DNA from: Clostridium sp. CAG:354_28_25
GTDB lineage: Bacteria; Bacillota; Clostridia; TANB77; CAG-508
Direction of reading: 5' to 3'
DNA length: 64,000 nucleotides
NCBI GenBank assembly: GCA_001915925.1
Contig: MNRL01000008.1
Span: 1-64,000, forward strand
The notes under the pieces were generated by a model, which searched no databases, was not told the origin of the DNA, and saw only the letters and a program-made list of their open reading frames with translations. Of this stretch, positions 55,420 to 63,136 are shown piece by piece. How positions within the stretch are numbered: the first letter of the stretch is position 1; every line of letters begins with the position of its first letter. Both the position numbers and the translations under genes were made by a program.

Positions 55420-56925
55420 ATGACAATTAAAATTGAAGTAGATGGATTATTAAAAAAATATGAAGACAATGATTCTAAAAATTTAGCAAAGGCAAGCAAA
55501 GCGTTAAGTGAAAAGGATACTTGGCACAAAAGTATTATAGATGAAAATGGGGAAGAAGTTAATATAACATTGCTATTAGCATATGAATATTCAAAAGGAA
55601 TAGAAAATATTACTAATGGTATAGTAAGTTTTGATGAAGCACTAAGTAAGTTAATGGAAATTGATAATTTAGTTCTAGGTGAATTTAATGAGAATAATGA
55701 TGACATATTATATGGTAAGAACTATCAAGATAAAACCATGATGATGGCAAATTCACAAGAATACTATGATACTGTAAGAAAGCATACGGGAGCAATGAAT
55801 GTTTGCTATTTCGATAAAAATGGTAAGCTAGCAGATACAGTAGCTATATTTAAAGAAGTTAGAGATAGCGAAGGGAAAAAGTTACGAGAGGGAGCAACAT
55901 TTCATGATTTAACAGATTTAAGAGACACTTTTTTTCATGAGGTGACTCATCATATGGAAAAAGATTTTGTACCAAAAGCTGAACCACAGATGTATACAAG
56001 TATAGATGGAAGAACATACAGTAATTATGATAAAGTAGATAGATATAGAAAAGTGGAATATGTAAACGGAGCAAGAATCATATCAGAAGTTATAGATTTA
56101 CCAGCAGAAAGTCAATTTAATATTTCAACAGGTTTAACAACAACTGAAATATTACCTAATGGAGAAGAAGTAATACATAATCAAGTAACAGAAGGTTTTG
56201 TACAAGCAGTTGCAGTGGCAATAACAAGAAGTTTAGGTTGTCCAGAACAAGAGATTAGAACAGATAAATATTTTGAAAAAACGCAAATGGCTTTTAAAGT
56301 AATAGAAGCAAGGGATAAAGACTTAGGACAAGGACAAACTTTTGCAGATTTTATACGTCATTCATACCAAATAAAAGGAGAACTTGAACAAATTCATGTA
56401 CAAGGAAAGAATGCATTACAATACATATCTGATTATGGAGAAATGTCAGATAGGGGAAAAACAACAAAATCAAAGATTATTAGGGGATTTGGATATTTAG
56501 GAAAAAAATTAGATTATCCTCTAGAAAAACAAGAAGAAATAGAAAATTCAAGAATATTAGGAAAAACAGAATTAACTGAAGATGAAACAGAAAATTTGAG
56601 AACGATGTTATTAAATGGAAAGACCGATGCTGAATCTAAAGAAATTGTAGATGATTTTGTTGGTAGATATACAGGAGCATTAGCAGAAGAAAAAAGTTTT
56701 TTTGATGCAATTCCATCACAATTAGATTTTTCAAAATTTAAAACAGAGGAAATTGGAATTGATGAATATATAAAAAAGCAAGAAGCTAAACATATTTCCA
56801 TGAAGGATATTGTAAAAAATGCAATAAGTAATGGGCTTGACTTAGAACAAGTAGAGCAAATGGATAGAGTTGAAAATGTTTTATCTAATGAAAGAAATGA
56901 AGAAGGAGTAACAAAAGATGAATAA
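55420..56925 (+). CDS. Zincin-like protein with HEVTH motif
   Basis: I do not recognise the family of this 501-residue soluble protein. It has a clear zincin signature HEVTHH near residue 172 (HExxH) and a later VTEGFVQAVAVAITRSLG near residue 248, whose Glu could be the third metal ligand as in gluzincins. The rest is helical and charged. It lacks a signal peptide. A metalloprotease or toxin-type role is possible but unproven. The gene starts 11 bases after the acyltransferase stop behind AAGGTG and overlaps the next gene by eight bases. Confidence 0.6.
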   Translation: MTIKIEVDGLLKKYEDNDSKNLAKASKALSEKDTWHKSIIDENGEEVNITLLLAYEYSKGIENITNGIVSFDEALSKLMEIDNLVLGEFNENNDDILYGKNYQDKTMMMANSQEYYDTVRKHTGAMNVCYFDKNGKLADTVAIFKEVRDSEGKKLREGATFHDLTDLRDTFFHEVTHHMEKDFVPKAEPQMYTSIDGRTYSNYDKVDRYRKVEYVNGARIISEVIDLPAESQFNISTGLTTTEILPNGEEVIHNQVTEGFVQAVAVAITRSLGCPEQEIRTDKYFEKTQMAFKVIEARDKDLGQGQTFADFIRHSYQIKGELEQIHVQGKNALQYISDYGEMSDRGKTTKSKIIRGFGYLGKKLDYPLEKQEEIENSRILGKTELTEDETENLRTMLLNGKTDAESKEIVDDFVGRYTGALAEEKSFFDAIPSQLDFSKFKTEEIGIDEYIKKQEAKHISMKDIVKNAISNGLDLEQVEQMDRVENVLSNERNEEGVTKDE

Positions 56926-57361
56926 TTTATATGCAAAAGCATACACAGAAGTATTAGAAATTATCAATCATTTTTCTGAAGATGAATATAAAAAAATCCC
57001 GAAAGAAAAAATTGATTTTTACGAAAAACATAAAGACAGAAAGTACGATTTTAAAATAAATCCAAATATTGATTTGGCTGAACAGAATATTTCCAGAAAG
57101 GCAAATGCTATATTGGTTTCACTATTTAGAGACTATTTTGCTACAGCTAAGCAAAAAGAAATATTAAAGAACTTGTTACAGCAGAATCAAGAAAAGCTTG
57201 AAAAAGAAAAATATCTAAAATATAATCCTGATAATATATTTAATAAATCTAATAGTAATATAAATGATTCAAAAGACAAAGTTGCATTAGTTGAGATAAA
57301 AAATGAAGTATGGTATAGAAAGATTTTAAATTTCTTTAAAAGAATTTTTTTGAAACATTAA
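56918..57361 (+). CDS. Small partner of the zincin-like protein, unrecognised
   Basis: The 147-residue helical, charged protein is not recognised in function. The N-terminal part (AEVLEIINHFSEDEYKKIPKE-like, with KAYTEVLEIINHFSEDEY) and the DLAEQNISRKANAILVSLFR segment are seen in small Clostridia proteins of unknown role found beside toxin-like genes. It overlaps the zincin gene, so the two are likely translated together; an immunity or chaperone role is a guess. A strong terminator follows. Confidence 0.5.
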   Translation: MNNLYAKAYTEVLEIINHFSEDEYKKIPKEKIDFYEKHKDRKYDFKINPNIDLAEQNISRKANAILVSLFRDYFATAKQKEILKNLLQQNQEKLEKEKYLKYNPDNIFNKSNSNINDSKDKVALVEIKNEVWYRKILNFFKRIFLKH

Positions 57362-57364
57362 AAT

Positions 57365-57398
57365 AAAAGCTTGAAATCAAACGATTTCAAGCTTTTTA
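57365..57398 (+). terminator. Terminator after the zincin-partner gene
   Basis: AAAAGCTTGAAATC (57365-57378) pairs with GATTTCAAGCTTTTT (57383-57397), loop of four bases. Confidence 0.88.
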
Positions 57399-57413
57399 TA
57401 TGGTCGAGGTGAC
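57399..57413. mobile_element. Putative attachment repeat (copy of tRNA-Pro 3' end)
   Basis: TATGGTCGAGGTGAC here repeats exactly the bases at 59148-59162, which include the CCA end and acceptor strand of tRNA-Pro. The pair encloses only the AbiEi/AbiEii genes (about 1.75 kb). Such a duplicate is what site-specific integration at a tRNA 3' end leaves. No integrase is present, so the element is a remnant or was mobilised in trans. Confidence 0.6.
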
Positions 57414-57528
57414 CAAACTTGTTTTCTTTCTAATCCTACACTTGAGCAATTTTTATGTGCTTTATTATTTTAAGTATTACATTTATTTTCTACATTTATA
57501 TTTTTAAATTTTTAAAGATAATGTATTG

Positions 57529-57561
57529 CTACACTAAAGATATAATCTAATTTCAGTGTAG
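57529..57561. promoter_or_regulatory. Operator-like inverted repeat around the -10 of abiE
   Basis: CTACACT (57529-57535) and AGTGTAG (57555-57561) flank TATAAT at 57541-57546, the likely -10 of the abiE promoter. AbiEi antitoxins are known to repress their own promoter by binding inverted repeats; this is a candidate site. Confidence 0.5.
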
Positions 57562-57578
57562 TGGGTAAATTGTAAAAT

Positions 57579-57626
57579 TAACCTAATCGACTCCACAACT
57601 ATTGACTTATGGAGCGGATTGGGTTA
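57579..57626 (+). promoter_or_regulatory. Large inverted repeat in the abiE leader
   Basis: TAACCTAATC-GACTCCA (57579-57595) pairs with TGGAGC-GGATTGGGTTA (57610-57626), with a two-base mismatch and one G-T pair. It may be a second AbiEi site or an RNA hairpin just before the SD GGGGGG. Confidence 0.5.
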
Positions 57627-57649
57627 AAATACTTTTGGGGGGTAAAAAT

Positions 57650-58192
57650 ATGTTGTTTAATTATAATGAAATAAAAAATAAGTATAAAAGCACTTATCAG
57701 ATTAGAAAAGCATTAGAAAATAGAGAAATATATAAAATAGAAAAAGGAATATATTCTGATGTACCAAATGTGCATTATTTAGCTATTATAATGAAGAAAT
57801 ATCCCTATGGAGTACTTACATCTTATTCTGCTTATTATTATCATAATTTAACAGATGTAATTCCAAGTAAAATATATTTAGCTACAGATAGGAACAACAG
57901 AATGATATATTCTAATAAAATAAAACAAATTCGTATGAAAAACGAGTTATATAATTTAGGAAAAACTCAAATTGATTATGAAGGAATCATTATTAATATT
58001 TATGATAAAGAGAGAATGTTAATTGATTTAGCTAGAAATAAAAATAAAATAGGATATGATTTATATAAAGAAATTATATCTAATTATAGAAAACTTGTAA
58101 ATTCATTAGATACACAAAAGATAGAAGAATATTTACAATACTTTGTGAATGGAGACAAAATTTTTGAAATAATACAAGATGAGGTGTTTTAA
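57650..58192 (+). CDS. AbiEi-family antitoxin
   Basis: AbiEi is a winged-helix antitoxin and transcriptional self-repressor of the type IV AbiE phage-resistance system. The 180-residue product has the N-terminal wHTH (YKSTYQIRKALENREIYKIE, KGIYSD) and the AbiEi core (GVLTSYSAYYYHNLTDVIPSK). I start at ATG 57650 behind GGGGGG, because a reading from 57602 would run through the leader repeat. The last base of its stop overlaps the ATG of abiEii. Confidence 0.88.
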   Translation: MLFNYNEIKNKYKSTYQIRKALENREIYKIEKGIYSDVPNVHYLAIIMKKYPYGVLTSYSAYYYHNLTDVIPSKIYLATDRNNRMIYSNKIKQIRMKNELYNLGKTQIDYEGIIINIYDKERMLIDLARNKNKIGYDLYKEIISNYRKLVNSLDTQKIEEYLQYFVNGDKIFEIIQDEVF

Positions 58193-59013
58193 TGGATATT
58201 TATGAATTAGTAAATAAATATATAGAAGCTGGATATTCAGAAGAAGATGCTATTCCAAAAGTAGCACAAGATATTATTTTACTAAAAATTGGTAATAGTA
58301 AATATCATAAAAATATTACTGTAAAAGGTGGAGTTGTAATGCATAATATCTCTAAAGATATGCGTCGTGCAACAAGAGATATGGATATTGATTTTATAAA
58401 ATATTCTTTAGAAGATAAATCAATTCGTAATTTTATAAAAGAACTAAACAATACTGATGATGGCATTAAGATAAAAATTACAGGAAAAATTGAGCCATTA
58501 CACCATCAAGACTATGATGGTAAAAGAGTTTATATAACACTTACTGATAAAAATCATTATTCAATAAGTTCCAAACTAGATATTGGAGTACATAAATACT
58601 TTGATATTAAGCAAGATGAATATTATTTCGATTTTAACATAATAGAAGAAAGTGTCAGCTTACTTATAAACTCAAAGGAACAAATAATGGTTGAAAAGCT
58701 AAAATCTTTGTTAAAGTTTGGCATTACTTCTACGAGATTTAAAGATATTTTTGATTTTTATTATTTAATTAACAATGAAGTTTTAAATAAGGACAAGCTA
58801 ATAAAATACATAGATATTTTGATTTTTCAAGATAAAAATATGCGTGAAAATACATTAAAAGATATACATATAAGATTAACGAATATCTTAAATAATCATA
58901 GATTTCAATCAAGAATTAATACAGCAAATAATAATTGGCTAGAAATACCTATAAAAGATGTTACTGATAGTGTGTTAGATTATTTTGATGGATTAGTTAC
59001 AATAAAAAGATAG
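58192..59013 (+). CDS. AbiEii-family nucleotidyltransferase toxin
   Basis: AbiEii toxins are DNA polymerase-beta-like nucleotidyltransferases that halt growth, in the MenT group by modifying tRNA. The 273-residue product has KGGVVMHNISKDMRRATRDMDIDFI (seen as KGGVVM and RATRDMDIDF), the G-x-x-x and DxD catalytic core, and later SKEQIMVEKLKSLLKF with FKDIFDFYYL, all family-typical. It is the second gene of the pair, within the tRNA-Pro direct repeat. It could provide phage abortive infection or simply stabilise the island. Confidence 0.88.
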   Translation: MDIYELVNKYIEAGYSEEDAIPKVAQDIILLKIGNSKYHKNITVKGGVVMHNISKDMRRATRDMDIDFIKYSLEDKSIRNFIKELNNTDDGIKIKITGKIEPLHHQDYDGKRVYITLTDKNHYSISSKLDIGVHKYFDIKQDEYYFDFNIIEESVSLLINSKEQIMVEKLKSLLKFGITSTRFKDIFDFYYLINNEVLNKDKLIKYIDILIFQDKNMRENTLKDIHIRLTNILNNHRFQSRINTANNNWLEIPIKDVTDSVLDYFDGLVTIKR

Positions 59014-59102
59014 AAGAAGGAAAAAATATAGATATTTTAAACTCTGGTGAAAATACGTATAAATGGTTAGTAAAACCTCTATTGATTATTTTTAAAAACA
59101 GA

Positions 59103-59147
59103 AATCCTTATATCTACTGATATTAGTAGGATATAAGGATTTAATTT
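59103..59147. terminator. Terminator between abiEii and tRNA-Pro
   Basis: AAATCCTTATATCTAC pairs with GTAGGATATAAGGATTT with a one-base bulge. It can serve either the AbiE genes on + or tRNA-Pro on -. Confidence 0.7.
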
Positions 59148-59149
59148 TA

Positions 59150-59225
59150 TGGTCGAGGTGACAGGGATCGAACCTGCGACCTCATGGTCCCAAACCACGC
59201 GCGCTACCAACTGCGCTACACCTCG
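59150..59225 (-). tRNA. tRNA-Pro (TGG)
   Basis: The 76-base minus-strand cloverleaf has acceptor CGAGGTG/CACCTCG, anticodon loop TTTGGGA with TGG, T-loop GGTTCGATCCC and an encoded CCA. Its 3' end is duplicated at 57399-57413. Confidence 0.94.
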
Positions 59226-59342
59226 ATTACAAAGTACCAATATAATATAACATAATAAAAATGAAATTTCAAGCCTTTTTGCAGAAAATTTTAAAAAAAC
59301 TTGAATAATTAAAAGAGAACTGTTATAATATTAAACGGATAT

Positions 59343-59419
59343 GCACCAGTAGCTTAGCTGGATAGAGCATTCGGCTACGAACCGAAAGGTCGGGGATTCG
59401 AATTCCTCCTGGTGCACCA
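59343..59419 (+). tRNA. tRNA-Arg (ACG)
   Basis: The 77-base cloverleaf has acceptor GCACCAG/CTGGTGC, anticodon loop CTACGAA with ACG (read as inosine-CG after editing), T-loop GATTCGAATTC and an encoded CCA. Confidence 0.95.
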
Positions 59420-59420
59420 A

Positions 59421-59450
59421 CACTTCCATTTATATGGAAGTGTTTTTTTT
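59421..59450 (+). terminator. Terminator after tRNA-Arg
   Basis: CACTTCCAT pairs with ATGGAAGTG over a four-base loop, followed by eight T residues. Confidence 0.9.
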
Positions 59451-59464
59451 AATAATATACAAAA

Positions 59465-59773
59465 TTACATATCCCATAAATGCTTCTTTAAGTCAACATG
59501 TAGATTATCTTTAAAAGTAATCCCTTCACTTTGTAATAAGACAATTTGTTCATACCATCCAGGAACTAATCTACCATTATAATTTACAACTCTATGGCAA
59601 GGAAAATTGCCATAGAGTTTTGAGTATTTTAATGCTTTTCCAACTAGTCTGGAATTTTTAGGGATACCAGCTAATCTTGCAATTTGCCCATATGTTGCAA
59701 CTTTACCCTCAGGAATTTCTTCTACTATAGAATAAATCAAATAAAGTAAATCTTCATCAAGAATTGAACTCAT
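59465..59773 (-). CDS. MGMT-family alkyl-DNA-binding protein
   Basis: The 102-residue protein is just the C-terminal DNA-binding domain of O6-alkylguanine transferases: GKVATYGQIARLAG (helix-turn-helix with YGQIA), the Arg finger NSRLVGKALKY, and the active-site PCHRVVNYNGRL. The Cys is kept, unlike in alkyltransferase-like proteins, which have Trp in this place. It lacks the N-terminal domain of Ogt, so it is a short form whose transferase activity is likely but unproven. It opens with ATG 59773 preceded by a GGTGAT-type SD. Confidence 0.85.
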   Translation of the reverse strand: MSSILDEDLLYLIYSIVEEIPEGKVATYGQIARLAGIPKNSRLVGKALKYSKLYGNFPCHRVVNYNGRLVPGWYEQIVLLQSEGITFKDNLHVDLKKHLWDM

Positions 59774-59898
59774 TTAAATCACCAAATATATTTTAGTATA
59801 AGTAGTAAAAAGTAAGCAATAAAAATAGAAAATTTAATTTACACAAACAAGTATTTGTGATATATTATTAAAAACAAATGTTTACAAAGGAGGAAGCA

Positions 59899-60966
59899 AT
59901 GAAATTTGTACATATAGCAGATATGCATTTCGATAGTCCATTTACAAGTTTGGGAAGAATAGAAGGATTATCAGATATAAGAAGACTAGAACAAAGAAAA
60001 ATATTTAAAAAAATAATAGAATATATACAAGAAAATAATATAGAGTGCTTATTTATATCAGGAGATTTATACGAAAATGACTATGTAAAACAAAGCACAA
60101 TAGAATATATAAATAATTTGTTTAAAACAATTCCAAATACAAAAATATTTATTGCACCAGGAAATCATGATCCATATTTAATAAATTCATATTATATGAA
60201 ATTTAATTGGAATAATAATGTATATATTTTTAAATATGATATAGAAAAAATAGAATTAGATGATGTTAATATATATGGTTATGGTTTTAGTAGTTTTTAT
60301 TCTGAAGGAATAAAAATAAACGAGATAAAAATAGATAATCAGAAAAATAATATATTAATAATGCATGCAGATTTAGATGCTTCGAAAGAAGCAAAAGAAT
60401 TATATAATCCAGTGGAAACAAGAGATTTATTAAAGTTCGATTATGTTGCATTGGGACATATTCATAAACCAAAATATGATAATAGAATTGTATATCCAGG
60501 TTCACCAATTTCATTTGGGTTTGACGAGTTAGGAGCACATGGTTTTATTTCAGGCGAAATAAAAAATAGAGAAATAAATATTGAATTTATTCCAATTGAT
60601 GAAAGAGAATTTAAAGAAATAAATTATGATATATCAGCTATTAATTCAAAAGAAGAATTAATAGAAAAATTACAAGAATTAAAATTAAACAAAAATGATT
60701 TTTATAAAATAATTTTAAATGGAAAAAGAAATTTTGAAATAAATATTTTAGAAATAAATAAATTAATTCAAAATAATAATATTTTAAAATTAAAAGATAA
60801 AACAAAAATAAATTATGAGTTAGAGAAAATAAAAAATGAAAATAGTTTAAGAGGAATATATGTAGATTTAATTTTAGAAAAAATAAAAGAATTAAATAAT
60901 GAAGAAGAAATAAATAAATATTTAAGAGCAATAGAAATTGGATTAGACTCATTAGAAAATACATAG
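59899..60966 (+). CDS. YhaO/SbcD-like DNA repair exonuclease
   Basis: This is a calcineurin-fold metallophosphoesterase of the Mre11/SbcD type, 355 residues. It has the metal-binding motifs HIADMHFDSPF, ISGDLYEND, APGNHDPY and ALGHIHKPK, in order. With the following SMC-like ATPase it forms a pair like B. subtilis YhaO-YhaN, thought to act on DNA ends. I start at ATG 59899 behind AAAGGAGGAAG; the longer reading from 59878 covers that SD. The gap to the partner is ten bases. Confidence 0.88.
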   Translation: MKFVHIADMHFDSPFTSLGRIEGLSDIRRLEQRKIFKKIIEYIQENNIECLFISGDLYENDYVKQSTIEYINNLFKTIPNTKIFIAPGNHDPYLINSYYMKFNWNNNVYIFKYDIEKIELDDVNIYGYGFSSFYSEGIKINEIKIDNQKNNILIMHADLDASKEAKELYNPVETRDLLKFDYVALGHIHKPKYDNRIVYPGSPISFGFDELGAHGFISGEIKNREINIEFIPIDEREFKEINYDISAINSKEELIEKLQELKLNKNDFYKIILNGKRNFEINILEINKLIQNNNILKLKDKTKINYELEKIKNENSLRGIYVDLILEKIKELNNEEEINKYLRAIEIGLDSLENT

Positions 60967-60976
60967 GAGGAAAAAA

Positions 60977-62839
60977 TTGAAAATAGAAAAAATACAGATA
61001 AATGGTTTTGGAAAATTTGAAAATAAAAATATAGAATTAAATGATGGTATAAATATAATTGTAGGAAAAAATGAAAGTGGAAAATCTACATTATTAAAAT
61101 TTATAAATAGTATGCTATATGGAATATCTAAAAATAAAAGAGGAAAAAATATATCTGATTTAGAAAAATATAAACCATGGAATACAGAAAAATATTCTGG
61201 AAAAATAAAATATAAATTAGATAATAATAATGAATTCGAAATATATCGTAATTTTAAAAATAAAGAATTAAAAATATATAATAATTTTGGTGACGATATT
61301 ACTCCATTATTTAATGTAGAAAAGAATAAAGAAATCCCATTTTTTTATGAACAAACAAAAGTAGACGAAGACTTATTTGTAAATAGTACAGAAATTATTC
61401 AAAATGAAATAAAAATAGATAAAGTAAATCAAAATTTAATAATTCAAAAATTATCTAATTTAGCTACAACAGGAAATGATAATATTTCTTATAAAAAAAG
61501 TATAGATAAATTAAATAAAAAACAATTAGAAGAAATAGGAACAGAAAGAAGTCAAGACAGACCAATAAATAAAATAATAAATAAAATAGATAATTTAAAA
61601 AATGAAAAAAAAGAATTAGAAAAATATGAAGATGAAAAATATAAAATAGAAAAAGAAAATAATTTAATAAAAAATAAAATAAATGAATTAAAAAATAATT
61701 TAGAATTTTTAAATAAATTAAAAAAAGTAAAAAATATTTATTTAGAAGAAAAAAATAAAATAAATATAAATAAAGAAATAATAGAAGAATATAATAAAAA
61801 AATAAATAATTTAGAAATTGAAAAAGAAAAAATAAATAATTTAAAAAATAAAATTAATTATAAAAAAATAAAAATAAATAAATATATTTTTCTAGAATTA
61901 TTTTTAGTAATTATTTTTATTTTAATTAATTTATTATTAAAAAATAATTTATTTAATTTAATTTATATTTTTTTAATAATTCCAATATTAATTTATTTAT
62001 ATAAAAAGAATAAATTAAAAAATAATTATAAAAAAGAAAAACAAGAAATTAATTTTAATTTAGAAAAAATAAATAATGAAATTAATTTATTAAATGAAAA
62101 TAAAAATGAAAAAATAAATGAATTAAATTATTTAGAAAAAGAAATAGAAAATAAAATAAAAAAAGAATTAATAATTATTAATTTAAATACAGATAATTAT
62201 AATCAAATAATTTATAATGAAGAAATTGAAGAAAAAATAAATTTAATTAATAAAGAAATAAACGAAAAAGAATTAGAAGAACATAAATTAGAATTAGATA
62301 AACAAAATATATTTCCTAAAATAGATAGATTAGCAAATATTCAAGAAGAATTAGAATATTCTTTAGAAGAATATAATGAATTAAAAAATAATAGTGAAAT
62401 AATAGATATAGCAAAAGAATATTTAGAAAAAGCATATAAAAATATGAAAGAAAATGTAACTCCAAAATTTTCTAAGGAACTATCACAAACAATATCTAAT
62501 ATTTCTGATGGAAAATATAAAAATATGAAAATTACAGATAATGATATTATGGTAGAAGTAGAGAATGGTAATTATGTTTCTGCGAGCCAATTAAGTGAAG
62601 GAACTATAGAGCAATTATATTTCTCTTTAAGAATGGCAATACTAAAGGAAATCTCAAATGAAACTTTACCAATTTTTCTAGATGAATCTTTTGTATTTTT
62701 TGATAAGAATAGATTAATAAATACAATAAATTATTTAAATAGTAATCATGATAATCAAATAATAATATTTTCATGTACAGAAAGAGAAAAAGATATCCTA
62801 GATTATTTGAATATTAAATATAATTTGATAACCTTGTAA
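60977..62839 (+). CDS. YhaN/SbcC-like ATPase with central membrane hairpin
   Basis: The 620-residue protein has the N-terminal half-ATPase with GINIIVGKNESGKSTLLKF, a long coiled coil and the C-terminal half with SQLSEGTIEQLYFSLRMAI (signature) and LPIFLDESFVFFD (Walker B). The middle holds a strongly hydrophobic double segment (LFLVIIFILINLL, then LIYIFLIIPILIYLY) at about residues 300-345, like a membrane hairpin in YhaN relatives; true SbcC has a zinc hook there. It is shorter than SbcC (about 1000 residues). The coding bases of the coil are extremely AT-rich. It begins with TTG behind GGAGG. Confidence 0.8.
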   Translation: MKIEKIQINGFGKFENKNIELNDGINIIVGKNESGKSTLLKFINSMLYGISKNKRGKNISDLEKYKPWNTEKYSGKIKYKLDNNNEFEIYRNFKNKELKIYNNFGDDITPLFNVEKNKEIPFFYEQTKVDEDLFVNSTEIIQNEIKIDKVNQNLIIQKLSNLATTGNDNISYKKSIDKLNKKQLEEIGTERSQDRPINKIINKIDNLKNEKKELEKYEDEKYKIEKENNLIKNKINELKNNLEFLNKLKKVKNIYLEEKNKININKEIIEEYNKKINNLEIEKEKINNLKNKINYKKIKINKYIFLELFLVIIFILINLLLKNNLFNLIYIFLIIPILIYLYKKNKLKNNYKKEKQEINFNLEKINNEINLLNENKNEKINELNYLEKEIENKIKKELIIINLNTDNYNQIIYNEEIEEKINLINKEINEKELEEHKLELDKQNIFPKIDRLANIQEELEYSLEEYNELKNNSEIIDIAKEYLEKAYKNMKENVTPKFSKELSQTISNISDGKYKNMKITDNDIMVEVENGNYVSASQLSEGTIEQLYFSLRMAILKEISNETLPIFLDESFVFFDKNRLINTINYLNSNHDNQIIIFSCTEREKDILDYLNIKYNLITL

Positions 62840-62888
62840 ATTAAAAGCAGTATTTTGTTATTAAAATTATAAACTAAACAGACAATAA

Positions 62889-62926
62889 AAAATAAATTCC
62901 TATAAAATATTATAGGAATTTATTTT
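62889..62926 (+). terminator. Terminator after the YhaO/YhaN pair
   Basis: AAATAAATTCCTATAA pairs with TTATAGGAATTTATTT over a five-base loop, followed by T residues. Confidence 0.85.
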
Positions 62927-63136
62927 TAAATTAAGACAAAATATTGTAATTTCTACGGATATATAATAAAATAGGAATCGTAAAATAGAGATAATAATTA
63001 CAAAAGACAAAATAGATAATAAATATATCACAAATTGTAAAAAACTTTTTTAATATACATTACCTAAAATGACAAAAAAGTTAATACAATATATTAGAAT
63101 AGCAACTATATTAAAGAAGTTATGAGGTGGTAAAGG
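62927..63136 (+). promoter_or_regulatory. spoIIE upstream region with GACAAA motifs
   Basis: This AT-rich region has three GACAAA sites (about 62935, 63003, 63070), the last as TGACAAAAA, similar to the Spo0A box (T-T/C-GACAAA). B. subtilis spoIIE depends on Spo0A and sigma-A. Spacing to a -10 cannot be fixed by eye. Confidence 0.3.

Noticed and set aside
57399..57413. A tRNA-Pro pseudogene or second tRNA-Pro
   Set aside because: Only the 3' 15 bases match; no T-arm or anticodon arm follows. An attachment-type repeat explains it better.
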